Positions 16,004 to 24,438 of a stretch of 64,000 nt of DNA are shown here, in pieces. The notes under the pieces are model-generated. The model saw only the letters and a program-made list of their open reading frames with translations, was not told the origin of the DNA and did not search any database. The first letter of the stretch is position 1, and every line of letters begins with the position of its first letter. The stretch spans positions 186,001 through 250,000 of the forward strand of contig JAJPJQ010000023.1 in NCBI GenBank assembly GCA_021324155.1, in the 5' to 3' direction. This DNA comes from Pseudomonadota bacterium (GTDB lineage Bacteria; Desulfobacterota; Binatia; UBA9968). The translations under genes and the position numbers were made by a program.

Positions 16004-18454
16004 ATGCGCGCGCGCAATTTTCAAGATAAGCTTTGCGAGATCGGCCGGCCGGAGAAGATCATGTTTCCCGGCGGTTTCACCAAGCGCGAGGTCGCGGATT
16101 ATTACATCCGGGCCGCGCGCTGGCTGCTGCCGCATTTAAAAGACCGCCTGCTCACCCTCAAGCGCTATCCCGACGGTGTCACCGGCGAGCATTTCTACGA
16201 AAAAGACGCGCCGTCCTTCACGCCGAGCTGGATCGAGACCTATCCGGTGCCGCGCGCGGGCGGCGGTCCCCCGATCAATTACATTCTGCTGAACGACGCC
16301 GGCGCGCTCCGCTGGGCCGCGGACTCGTGCAATTTGGAAATCCATCCTTTTCTCTGCCGCGTCCCGGCGATCGATACCCCGACGAGCGTGGTCTTCGATC
16401 TCGACCCCGGTGAAGGCGCCGGCGCCATTCAGGCAGCGCAGGCCGCGCTGCTCGTAAAAGAGCTGCTCGACCGCCTTAAGCTCCGGAGCTTCGTCAAAGT
16501 CTCGGGCTCGAAGGGCATCCACGTGCATGTGCCGCTCAACGGCGGCGCGAGCTACGCGGTGACGCAGCCGTTCGCGCGCAGCGTCGCCGAGGCGCTGGAA
16601 AAAGCGCATCCCGACCGCATCGTCGCCGCAATGGCGAAAAATTTGCGCAAGGGAAAAGTCTTTATCGACTGGAGTCAGAACGCGGGGCACAAGACAACCG
16701 TCGCGCCCTATTCGCTGCGCGCCCACGCCGACGGCCCGACGGTCGCGATGCCGATCGGCTGGGACGAATTGGCAACCGCGATCAGGAGAGGCGATGCATC
16801 GGCTTTTCGCTTCGAGCCCGAGGGCGCGCTCAGGTGGCTCGAAAAGACCGGCGATCTGTTCGCGCCGCTGCTCAAGCTGAAGCAGAATCTGCCCGCACCG
16901 TTTCTCGCGCTCGCTCCGGCGAGAGTCTCTCCGCCGGCGCACGTCGCCGTGCGAGCTGCTCGCGCTCCGGCGCAGCTCGTGCCCAAGCTCAAGAGCCAGG
17001 GCGGGCGGCGGCTTTACGCCGTGCATTTGCGCGGCGCGCGCCGCCCACAGTACGAGCTGCTGCTTCAAGTCGGCGGCGCGCTGAAATCGTGGATGCTGGC
17101 ACAGCCGCCGCCGCTCGCGCCTCGCTCCGCGCACGAAATGAAGTCGGGAGCAGACCGCGCGCTGGATGAGGGGAAATTCGAGGGCGTTCGCCCAGGCGAA
17201 GCCGAAGCCGTCATGGTTTGGGATATCGGCAGCTATGAGATCGTCGAAGGCGATTACCTTAAAGGCGAGATGCACATCTGCATCAACGGCGCGAAGCTCG
17301 CCGGCGAATGGCTCCTGCGCAAGAAAACAAATCAAGTCTGGAAATGGAATCGTCTCGGCGCGGCGATGAAGCCGATCCCGGCGCAAAAGGCGCGCGTCTC
17401 GGCGCTAAGCGGGCGGACGATACAAGAGATCGCCGCGGTCGCGCCGCAGCGCGCGAACGGAAAAGCAAACACCGAGCAAAAGCCGCGTACGCTTGATCTC
17501 GCCACATCGCCGCAACGACCCATCCGCTTCATCGAGCCGATGTACGCCGAGCCGACCGCGGAGCTTCCGAGGACCGGCGAATGGCGCTACGAGATCAAAT
17601 TCGACGGCTACCGCTGCATGGCGCTGAAGCACGCCGGCAGAGTCGCCCTCTTCTCGCGCCGCGGCAACGATCTCGCCGGCGATTTTCCCGAAATTGCGCG
17701 GCAGCTCGCGGCGCTGCCCGAAGGCACGATGCTCGACGGCGAGGTCGTCGCCCTCGACGAGCAAGGCCGGCCGTCCTTCAACCTGCTGCAAAACCACCGC
17801 TCACTGCGCGACGCGCTGCGCTATTACGTCTTCGATCTGCCGATTTACCAAGGCCGCCGCCTACTCGGCGTGCCGCTCGACCAGCGCCGCGCGCAGCTGA
17901 AATCGCTTGTAAAAGCGCTGCCGCAGGTCTGCCTGTCGGAAGATTTCGCCGACGGCGAGAAGCTGATCGCGATTGTGCGCCGCATGGGCCTGGAGGGGGT
18001 CGTCGCCAAGCGCGTCGATTCCGTCTACGAGCCGGGCAAGCGCAGCGGCGCGTGGCGCAAGTACAAGCTCCAGCAGGGCCAAGAGGTCGTGGTCGGTGGT
18101 TATAAGGTCGGTAATCCGCTCGAATCGCTGCTCGTCGGCGTCAACGACGGCGGCCGGCTCGTCTTTCTCGACAAGGTACGCTACGGCTTGACCCCGTGGC
18201 TCCGGCGCCGGCTCCACGAGCGCCTCACGCCGCTCGAACAGGCCGCCTGCCCGTTCGCCAATCTGCCCGAGCGCCCGACGCGCAAAGGCGCCGTTACAAA
18301 GGATGAGATGGAGAAGTGCCGCTGGCTCAAGCCGCAGACCGTCGCGCAGGTAGAGTTCCGCGAATGGACGCCCGACGGCCACTTGCGCCACCCCGCTTTC
18401 GTCGCGCTTCGCGACGACAAGGATGCCGCCGAGGTCGTGCGCGAAAGCGTGTGA
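16004..18454 (+). CDS. ligD: ATP-dependent DNA ligase D with Pol, degenerate PE and ligase domains
   Basis: LigD seals double-strand breaks in bacterial non-homologous end joining. Residues 1-290 form the AEP-type polymerase/primase domain (VVFDLDPGEGA with metal Asp residues, VSGSKGIHVHVPLNGG and FIDWSQNAGHKTTVAPYSLR). Residues about 335-455 align with the 3'-phosphoesterase domain, but catalytic positions are lost. The H-x-A-x-R-L-H-Y-D-x-R pattern is replaced by RGARRPQYELLLQ, and the later D-H-P is replaced by A-D-R. Residues about 505-816 are the ligase: nucleotidyl Lys532 in YEIKFDGYRC, FSRRGNDL, LDGEVVALDEQG, GLEGVVAKR and the OB-fold. Domain order Pol-PE-Lig is that of mycobacteria. 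No Ku gene lies in the window. Confidence 0.93.
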   Translation: MRARNFQDKLCEIGRPEKIMFPGGFTKREVADYYIRAARWLLPHLKDRLLTLKRYPDGVTGEHFYEKDAPSFTPSWIETYPVPRAGGGPPINYILLNDAGALRWAADSCNLEIHPFLCRVPAIDTPTSVVFDLDPGEGAGAIQAAQAALLVKELLDRLKLRSFVKVSGSKGIHVHVPLNGGASYAVTQPFARSVAEALEKAHPDRIVAAMAKNLRKGKVFIDWSQNAGHKTTVAPYSLRAHADGPTVAMPIGWDELATAIRRGDASAFRFEPEGALRWLEKTGDLFAPLLKLKQNLPAPFLALAPARVSPPAHVAVRAARAPAQLVPKLKSQGGRRLYAVHLRGARRPQYELLLQVGGALKSWMLAQPPPLAPRSAHEMKSGADRALDEGKFEGVRPGEAEAVMVWDIGSYEIVEGDYLKGEMHICINGAKLAGEWLLRKKTNQVWKWNRLGAAMKPIPAQKARVSALSGRTIQEIAAVAPQRANGKANTEQKPRTLDLATSPQRPIRFIEPMYAEPTAELPRTGEWRYEIKFDGYRCMALKHAGRVALFSRRGNDLAGDFPEIARQLAALPEGTMLDGEVVALDEQGRPSFNLLQNHRSLRDALRYYVFDLPIYQGRRLLGVPLDQRRAQLKSLVKALPQVCLSEDFADGEKLIAIVRRMGLEGVVAKRVDSVYEPGKRSGAWRKYKLQQGQEVVVGGYKVGNPLESLLVGVNDGGRLVFLDKVRYGLTPWLRRRLHERLTPLEQAACPFANLPERPTRKGAVTKDEMEKCRWLKPQTVAQVEFREWTPDGHLRHPAFVALRDDKDAAEVVRESV

Positions 18455-19030
18455 GAGACGGCGGATCGGTTCGTATCGTAGGAGTCCTACAGCGACTCGC
18501 CCCCGCGCGTGTCCGATCGTAGAATTGCGGTGGGCCGTTTCTCGATGACGGCGACGAAAGGATACAAAGAGATCGACGCGAGGCAGGACTAAACAGAGTT
18601 CACCATGCCCGTGAGGCGCGACGAGGAATCGCCGGGCGCGAAACGCAGGAGATTCAGCTCGTCCACCAGCGCCTAGACGTAGCCAAGAAAGTTATGCTTC
18701 CCGTGGTATCTCTCGATGTCCTCGCATAAAGAAACGCCCTCGCTAGTAATGTGCGGCAGCATTTCTTCCAGCGTGATGATTTGATGCTCGGCCTCGTGGC
18801 TGCCGTCGTCGCCAAATCGTCGCTAACAACTTTCATTTCCCCCGGCCCCCTGCGAGAGAAATGCTAATCCCTACGTACGTCACCGGGTTGTCAAGGGTCA
18901 CAGCGGGTTCCTGGAAATGTGACCCAAAAAAAATAAATTTTCACTTTACTCCGTCCCGCCCACCGCGATAAAACCCCGCGGATATACGACTATCGTCCCG
19001 CCGACAGCGGGCGGATCAACGGGGGCTCTG
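18455..19030. other. Long gene-poor stretch between ligD and the beta-helix genes
   Basis: Most of the region holds no intact gene. Positions 18523-18815 look like a decayed reading frame on the minus strand (separate entry). Around 18895-18925 GGGTCAC and GTGACCC form a 7-bp inverted repeat with a 17-base loop followed by an A-run. Its right half recurs before the second beta-helix gene. The word TTTTCACTTTACT at 18938-18950 also recurs there, marking this as the 5' flank of the duplicated unit. Confidence 0.5.
18523..18815 (-). pseudogene. Possible decayed small gene of unknown family
   Basis: On the minus strand one frame reads with protein-like composition and no long low-complexity runs. 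It gives GSHEAEHQIITLEEMLPHIT, then SEGVSLCEDIERYHGKHNFL, then a TAG, then ALVDELNLLRFAPGDSSSRL and a second TAG near 18590. The alternating acidic, aliphatic and aromatic residues suggest a former coding sequence. Two in-frame stops and no clear start make it inactive. I do not recognise the family. Confidence 0.3.
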
Positions 19031-20440
19031 ATGAATTATTTTCAATCGCATTCTCTGCCGGCGGACGCCGGCGTCGTGGCCGCGTGGGAATCCGAGACGG
19101 CCCGCGCGAGGGAGATTCCCTTGCTCGCGCGCCTCATCGCCGAGCGCGGCGCCGAGCTTTACCCGGAATTCGTCAAGCGCTACGCCGAAGTGCGCGCGCT
19201 CTCGCGCAGCACGCGGCGCGCGTTGCAGCGGCGCCTCGCGGCCTCGCGCGACTTGACAGCAATTCCGGCCGAATGGCGGCGCAGGCTCGCGTATTCCATT
19301 GCCGGAGCCGCGCTGCTGCTCGTGCTGAGCGACGGGCCGACGCAGGCGGGCACGATCACCGTCGGCGCGGGCTGTACACTTACACAGGCCATCCTCAGCG
19401 CAAACGCGGGCACCAATGTCGGCAGCTGCACCGGCGCGACCGCGTCGCCGAACACGATCGTGATTCCGGCAAAGACGAAGATTACTCTTACGACCTACTA
19501 TCCGGGACCGTATAGCGCGACCGGCCTACCCAATGTGACAAGCACAATCACGATCAACGGGAACGGCGCCAGCATCAGTCGCAGCAAGAAGGGACCCGCG
19601 ATGCGCCTCATGACCGTCGGTCACAACGGCGATCTGACCCTCAACAATCTTACGCTGAGCGCCGGATACTCGTATTACGGCGGCGGTGCGATCTACAACG
19701 CCGGCATCCTCGAGGTAAACAACTGCATCATATCGGGTAATTTTTCTTATTCCGGCGCCATAGCGAACGCCGGCGCCAATCAAAACAATACTTTAGCTGT
19801 CGGAAACACCACGATCACCGGAACGACCTTCACTAAAAACGGCGCTTACGCCTACGGCGGCGCCATTTATAACATTTACGGCGACGTGGATGTCGTTAAC
19901 AGTACCATTACCGGCAACCGGGCTGACACCGGCGGCGGCATTGACAACGGTTACCAGGGCAGCATGGCGATCACCAACTCTACGGTCTCTAAAAATACCG
20001 CGTACCTAGGCGGCGGGGTCTCCAACTACAAAGGCGATATCACGATCGATCCTACGACTATTACCGGCAATAAAGCCTATTTCGGCGGGGGCATCGCGAC
20101 ATACCGTGGCGGTATGTACCTCGAGGACAGCACGCTGTCTAAAAATTCTTCGCGTTTCGGAGGCGGCGGAATACTCAATATCAACTCGACAGTGACCGTC
20201 GAAAACTCCAGCCTTATCACTGGAAATAAGGGTGGTCGCTACGGCGGCGGCGTGCTCAACTGCGGCGTTTTCACTCTCACCAGCAGCACTATCACGGGTA
20301 ATTCGGCGAAGGTGGCCGGCGGCGGCGTTGCCAATATTAATGGTACGTATGGATCATACTCGTGCAATTACTCGTTCACCGACAACGGCACGGTCACAGG
20401 GAATAAGGCAAAATTCTACGCAAATGTCTTTTACTATTAA
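19031..20440 (+). CDS. Right-handed beta-helix repeat protein with cytoplasmic-type N-terminus, copy A
   Basis: A 469-residue protein in three parts. Residues 1-87 are charged and helical (YPEFVKRYAEVRAL, RRALQRRLAASRDLT). Residues 88-108 form a membrane helix or late signal sequence (AYSIAGAALLLVLSDG). The rest is a long series of parallel beta-helix turns with GGGAIYN, GGGVSN and GGGIATY signatures, and N-S-T-x-T/S-x-N turns such as VNSTITGNRADTGGG. The repeats resemble the adhesin or polymorphic outer-membrane style (choice-of-anchor type) repeats of surface proteins. No autotransporter barrel or sorting signal is seen at the C-terminus. The start follows a GGGGGCTCTG leader. It is the first of a tandem pair, and the N-terminal 90 codons are nearly identical in DNA between copies. 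Confidence 0.8.
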   Translation: MNYFQSHSLPADAGVVAAWESETARAREIPLLARLIAERGAELYPEFVKRYAEVRALSRSTRRALQRRLAASRDLTAIPAEWRRRLAYSIAGAALLLVLSDGPTQAGTITVGAGCTLTQAILSANAGTNVGSCTGATASPNTIVIPAKTKITLTTYYPGPYSATGLPNVTSTITINGNGASISRSKKGPAMRLMTVGHNGDLTLNNLTLSAGYSYYGGGAIYNAGILEVNNCIISGNFSYSGAIANAGANQNNTLAVGNTTITGTTFTKNGAYAYGGAIYNIYGDVDVVNSTITGNRADTGGGIDNGYQGSMAITNSTVSKNTAYLGGGVSNYKGDITIDPTTITGNKAYFGGGIATYRGGMYLEDSTLSKNSSRFGGGGILNINSTVTVENSSLITGNKGGRYGGGVLNCGVFTLTSSTITGNSAKVAGGGVANINGTYGSYSCNYSFTDNGTVTGNKAKFYANVFYY

Positions 20441-20540
20441 CAAGACGCACTCAATAAACAGCGTCGCGAGGCCGAGGAACGATAAAGCCAAAGACGTCGA
20501 TGAACGTCGCCGCGATAATCGTCGAGCGGGGTCCCAGACT
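20441..20540. repeat. Degenerate copy of the mgtE 3' end between the two beta-helix genes
   Basis: About 75 bases starting at 20454 (ATAAACAGCGTCGCGAGGCC and onward) match the 3' end of mgtE at 22159-22235, with scattered substitutions and a 2-base gap. In mgtE this encodes the last residues of the protein on the minus strand. Here it is a fragment with no gene. It shows that the duplicated unit once ran from the promoter of the beta-helix gene into mgtE. Confidence 0.85.
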
Positions 20541-20657
20541 GCTTCGGCGAATGTGACCATTTTCGTTAGAAATTCACTTTACTAAACCCGCCCATCACGA
20601 TAGAACTCCCCACCTATTGTTTGCTCTTCACTGCGCACGGGGACGAGGGGAGGCGGG

Positions 20658-22073
20658 ATGGATTATTTTCGATCGTATACTCTGTCGGCGGACGTGTCGG
20701 TTGTGGCTGCGTGGGAGTCGGAGACCGCGCGCGCGAGGGAGATTCCGTCGCTCGCACGCCTCATCGCCGAGCGCGGCGCCGAGCTTTACCCGGAATTTGT
20801 CAAGCGATACGCCGAAGTGCGCGCGCTCTCGCGCAGCGCGCGGCGCGCGTTGCAGCGGCGCCTCGCGGCCTCGCGCGACTTGACCGCAATTCCGGCCGAA
20901 TGGCGCCGCAGGCTCGCCTATTCCATCGCCGGCGCCGCGCTGCTGCTAGTTCTGAGCGACGGGCCGTTGAAGGCGGCGACGATCAACGTCGGCCCCGGCT
21001 GCACGTTGAGGGACGCGATCCTCAGCGCGAACCGCGATACACAGTATGGCAGCTGCACGCCCGGCGCCTCAGGTCTCGACACGATCGTCATTCCGGCGAA
21101 AAGCAAGATCGTACTCACGAATATTCTTAGTATCGATTACGGCAGTGCCGGCCTTCCAACCGTCACGAGCCCGATCACGGTCACCGGTAATTTTGCCAGC
21201 ATTAGCCGCAGCAAAAAGGGCCCGGCGATGCGCCTCATAACTGTCGCGGGCAACGGCGATCTCACCCTCAACAATCTCACGCTCAGCGCCGGATACTCAT
21301 ATTACGGCGGCGGCGCGATCTACAACGCCGGCATTCTGGAGGTCAACAACTGCATTATCTCGGGCAACGCGGCTTACAGCGGCGCCGTCGCGACCAGCGG
21401 GACCGGCACCACCACGATCTCCGGAACGACGTTCACGAAAAACGTCGCTTACAATGGCGGCGCCGTCTATAACCAGGGCCAAACAGACATCCTCGACAGC
21501 ACTGTCACCGGCAACCGCGCGTTCTCTGTGGGCGGCGGCTTGTACAATTATAACGGCTCGATGTCGGTCCAGAACAGTACGCTTTCGAAGAATAGCGCCA
21601 ACGACGCAGGCGGCGCCATTGCCAACTATAACGGCGCCGTTAGCGTAGACCCGACGATCATCACCGGCAACAAGGCCGCGCTCGGCGGCGGAATCGCGAA
21701 TGCGTACGGCTATGTTTACGTCTCAGACAGCACGATTTCGAAAAATTCTGCAATCATCGGAGGCGGTGGAATCGCCAACATCGGTGGCAACGGCAGCGCC
21801 CCCAACGGCCCGCTCCCGACACTAATCGTCACCAACTCCACCGTGATCACCGGCAACAAGAGCAGCACGCTCGGCGGCGGGATCTTTAATTGCGGCAGGT
21901 TCATTCTTGACGACAGCACTATCTCCGGTAATTCGGCGAAGGCAGGGGGCGGAATAGCGAACGTGCACGGCTACAAGATTGGACTCTCCTGCTTTTTCAA
22001 TACCGATTACGAAAACAATCCAACCATCGCGGGGAACAAGGCGAAGGTCGGTGCGGATTACTTTGAGTATTAA
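20658..22073 (+). CDS. Right-handed beta-helix repeat protein with cytoplasmic-type N-terminus, copy B
   Basis: A 471-residue paralogue of the gene at 19031 with the same three-part layout: charged N-terminal region, membrane segment near residues 88-105, then beta-helix turns (GGGAIYNAGILEVNNCIISG, GGGLYNYNG, GGGIANAYG, GGGIFNCGRF). The N-terminal 100 residues and the block around ISRSKKGPAMRL are almost identical to copy A. The middle and C-terminal turns have diverged and shifted in number, as expected for repeat proteins under diversifying change. The SD GGGGAGGCGGG precedes the ATG. It ends 71 bases before the end of mgtE on the opposite strand. Confidence 0.8.
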   Translation: MDYFRSYTLSADVSVVAAWESETARAREIPSLARLIAERGAELYPEFVKRYAEVRALSRSARRALQRRLAASRDLTAIPAEWRRRLAYSIAGAALLLVLSDGPLKAATINVGPGCTLRDAILSANRDTQYGSCTPGASGLDTIVIPAKSKIVLTNILSIDYGSAGLPTVTSPITVTGNFASISRSKKGPAMRLITVAGNGDLTLNNLTLSAGYSYYGGGAIYNAGILEVNNCIISGNAAYSGAVATSGTGTTTISGTTFTKNVAYNGGAVYNQGQTDILDSTVTGNRAFSVGGGLYNYNGSMSVQNSTLSKNSANDAGGAIANYNGAVSVDPTIITGNKAALGGGIANAYGYVYVSDSTISKNSAIIGGGGIANIGGNGSAPNGPLPTLIVTNSTVITGNKSSTLGGGIFNCGRFILDDSTISGNSAKAGGGIANVHGYKIGLSCFFNTDYENNPTIAGNKAKVGADYFEY

Positions 22074-22143
22074 GCCTGAGCGGCAGTAATTGTACGGAGA
22101 TTACAGACGGATCCGAATGTTTCTCCATAGCACTCGCCGAGTA

Positions 22144-23496
22144 TCACGCCAGGTAATGCATAAACAGCGTCGCGAGGCCGAGGAACGATAAAAAGCCGAA
22201 CACGTCGGTGAATGTCGTCGCGATGATTGTCGAGCCGAGCGCCGGGTCGAGGCCGACGGCCTTGAGCGTGAGCGGGATCAGCGCGCCGAAAATTCCGGCG
22301 ACAAAGCCGGTGTTGATGATGTTCGCGAGCGCGAGCACGACGCCGAGCGACCAGTTGCCCTTCCAGAGATAAGCGGCAGCGCCGAGCAAAATTCCCGTCA
22401 CGACCGCGACGGCAACATTCACCGCGAGTTCCTTCGTGAGCGCGCGCCACGCGGACGAGAACTCAAGCTCGCCCAGCGCCATGCCGCGCACGATCACGGT
22501 CATCGTCTGCGTGATGCCGTTGCCGCCCATGCCCGCAACGATCGGCATGAAAGCCGCGAGCGCGACAGATTTCTCGATCGTCCCCTCGAACATCGCGATC
22601 ACGAGCGAGACCGGCAGATAGGTCACCAGATTGAAAATCATCCACGGCAGCCTAAGCCGCACCGAGCGGCGCGCGGGCGTGAAGACGCGGTCCTCGCCCG
22701 CGATGCCCGCCATCTTGTACATGTCCTCGGTCGCCTGCTTGTCGATGATGTCGAGCACGTCGTCGATCGTGACGATGCCGAGAAGCTGCCCGTCGCCGTC
22801 GACGACGGGCAGCGCGAGCAACTCGTATTTCGTGACGAGCCGCGCCGCGTCCTCCTGATCCATCATGGCTTCGGCGCGGATGGGATCAGGGATCATCATC
22901 TCGCCCAACGTGCGCTCCGGCGGCGCGATCACCATGTTGCGCAGCGGCGCGACGCCGACGAGCCTGCCGCCGTCGCCGACGACATAGACGTAAAAGAATG
23001 TCTCGAGCTCGCCGCGATGGCGGATCGCGTCGATCGCCTGCGGTCCGGTGAGATGGGGCGACAGCGCGACGTAATCGCCGCTCATGATGCGCCCGAGCGA
23101 GCCGGGCGGGTAACGCAGGATGCCGTTCAGCCGCGCACGCTTGTCCGGCTCCGCGTGCTCGAGCGCCACAGCGCGCCGCTCCGGCGGGAGCGGGTCGAGC
23201 AACACGACCGCGTCCTCGGGCGCCGCGTGCGCGATCATGCGCGCGAGCTTTTCGTCTTCGATGACGGCAAGAATGTCCGCCAACAGGTCGCGCGGCAGCT
23301 CCTTCAGCGTCTTGTCGGCGCGCCGCATCGAGAGGAGCACGTCGAAGAGGAAGCGGATCTCGTCGGGATTGAGATCCGCGAACAGCGGCGCGATGTCGGC
23401 GGGATGCCACTTGCCGATCAGGCGCACGATCGCCTGCGGCCTCGCGCCGTGGATATGCTCGCGGATCGTCGCGCGATCGAGTGAAGAGAGGGGCAC
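22144..23496 (-). CDS. mgtE: Magnesium transporter MgtE
   Basis: MgtE is a dimeric Mg2+ channel closed by cytoplasmic Mg2+. The protein shows the N domain (about residues 1-110, ADIAPLFADLNPDEIRFLFD, and RRAVALEHAEPDKRARLNGI), two CBS domains (MSGDYVALSPHLTGPQAIDA, MMIPDPIRAEAMMDQEDAARL and VDGDGQLLGIVTIDDVLDII), then five C-terminal membrane helices. These carry the pore motif PIVAGMGGNGITQTMTVIVR and the Mg2+-binding TFTDVFGFLSFLGLAT. The GTG at 23496 is preferred because a GGAGG lies nine bases before it; the frame opens further to 23553. Its 3' end has been copied into the spacer of the neighbouring tandem repeat. Confidence 0.93.
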   Translation of the reverse strand: MPLSSLDRATIREHIHGARPQAIVRLIGKWHPADIAPLFADLNPDEIRFLFDVLLSMRRADKTLKELPRDLLADILAVIEDEKLARMIAHAAPEDAVVLLDPLPPERRAVALEHAEPDKRARLNGILRYPPGSLGRIMSGDYVALSPHLTGPQAIDAIRHRGELETFFYVYVVGDGGRLVGVAPLRNMVIAPPERTLGEMMIPDPIRAEAMMDQEDAARLVTKYELLALPVVDGDGQLLGIVTIDDVLDIIDKQATEDMYKMAGIAGEDRVFTPARRSVRLRLPWMIFNLVTYLPVSLVIAMFEGTIEKSVALAAFMPIVAGMGGNGITQTMTVIVRGMALGELEFSSAWRALTKELAVNVAVAVVTGILLGAAAYLWKGNWSLGVVLALANIINTGFVAGIFGALIPLTLKAVGLDPALGSTIIATTFTDVFGFLSFLGLATLFMHYLA

Positions 23497-23817
23497 AGCG
23501 GTAAACCTCCGCCACACGATAACACGCAAAGAAAGGGGCGGAAACAAGCGCACAAAGAGTGACCTATGCGCGCATGCGTCCGAGCGGTGGTGAAAGTTTT
23601 TTTAAAATTGTCGCATGTCGCGCGAAATCGCTTTAGATTTTTCCGACGACACGTTCAGGTATCTCCCTGTCTTGAGTCAACCCCTCGGATGGGCCAACAA
23701 TATCTATATCATGGGTGGAGCTATTCTCACGCGAATATCATGCGCCATTTGAAGAACATGGCCGAATGGCCGGGAAACTCCGCCGCGACCCGGTCGATTC
23801 GGCGGAAAACCTGGACA

Positions 23818-24030
23818 ATGATACTGCGCTGCTACGAATGCCGCGTTCGTTTCGCCATCGGCAAAATCACCGTGGACCGGCTGGCGCTGGCGCCGCAGGT
23901 TACCGCGTGCAAGCACTGCGGCGCGCAGCCGGACGCGACGACATGGATGAAGGTCCATCATATCCTCGACATGCGCGAGGACACTGACAGCCCGGATCGT
24001 TCCGGTCCGTCCTCTTCTTCGGACGCGTAA
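23818..24030 (+). CDS. Small protein with two Cys-x-x-Cys pairs (zinc-ribbon-like)
   Basis: A protein of 70 residues beginning LRCYECRVRFAIGK and continuing to TACKHCGAQPDATTWMKVH. CYEC and CKHC, about 24 residues apart, fit a treble-clef or zinc-ribbon knuckle pair. The tail is Ser/Asp-rich. The frame is open upstream to 23566, but that part is Arg-rich and lacks a ribosome binding site, so the ATG at 23818 (after GGAAAACCTGGACA) is chosen. A second small gene follows nine bases after its stop. Role unknown. Confidence 0.5.
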   Translation: MILRCYECRVRFAIGKITVDRLALAPQVTACKHCGAQPDATTWMKVHHILDMREDTDSPDRSGPSSSSDA

Positions 24031-24039
24031 CGCATAGGC

Positions 24040-24228
24040 ATGTACGGTAAGCCGAAGCTCGTCACGCCCGCAACGTTCGATGACGTCGTGACGCGCTTTC
24101 CTGCGCTGGAAGTCGTGGTTAAGAACCTTGGCTGCAGCGAAGCCGAAAAACAGTTTTTGCGCGAGTTGTTCCTCGAAGTCTATCGTTTGGCTCTCGATGA
24201 TATGCAGCGCCACTACGAAGAGCCGTAG
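24040..24228 (+). CDS. Small helical protein of unknown function
   Basis: A 62-residue protein (VTPATFDDVVTRFPALEVVV then NLGCSEAEKQFLRELFLEVY) with amphipathic helical pattern, no signal peptide and no membrane segment. It starts nine bases after the zinc-ribbon-like gene, which suggests one transcript. Codon use is ordinary for the window. I do not recognise the family. Confidence 0.45.
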   Translation: MYGKPKLVTPATFDDVVTRFPALEVVVKNLGCSEAEKQFLRELFLEVYRLALDDMQRHYEEP

Positions 24229-24438
24229 TTGGTGCGTCCCTTACTGCATAAAACCAGCCTCTAATACTGAAGTAAAATCGCGCCAAAGTCCTCTTCATTG
24301 CGCCGTTTGCCCTCGCTTCGGGAAACCCCTACCGCGAATTAGGGTGAACACCCTACGCCTTAAAGCGATCTACATCGTCAAACTGTAAGGAGGAGGAGGA
24401 CCGTCCACGCAGGGCGGTAAGAAAAAGGAGGAGGAAAA

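Noticed and set aside
16136-17386. 416-codon minus-strand frame inside ligD
   Set aside because: It is antisense to conserved polymerase motifs and shows no recognisable fold.
23566-23817. N-terminal extension of the zinc-ribbon-like gene
   Set aside because: Arg/Phe-rich with no SD and no recognisable domain.
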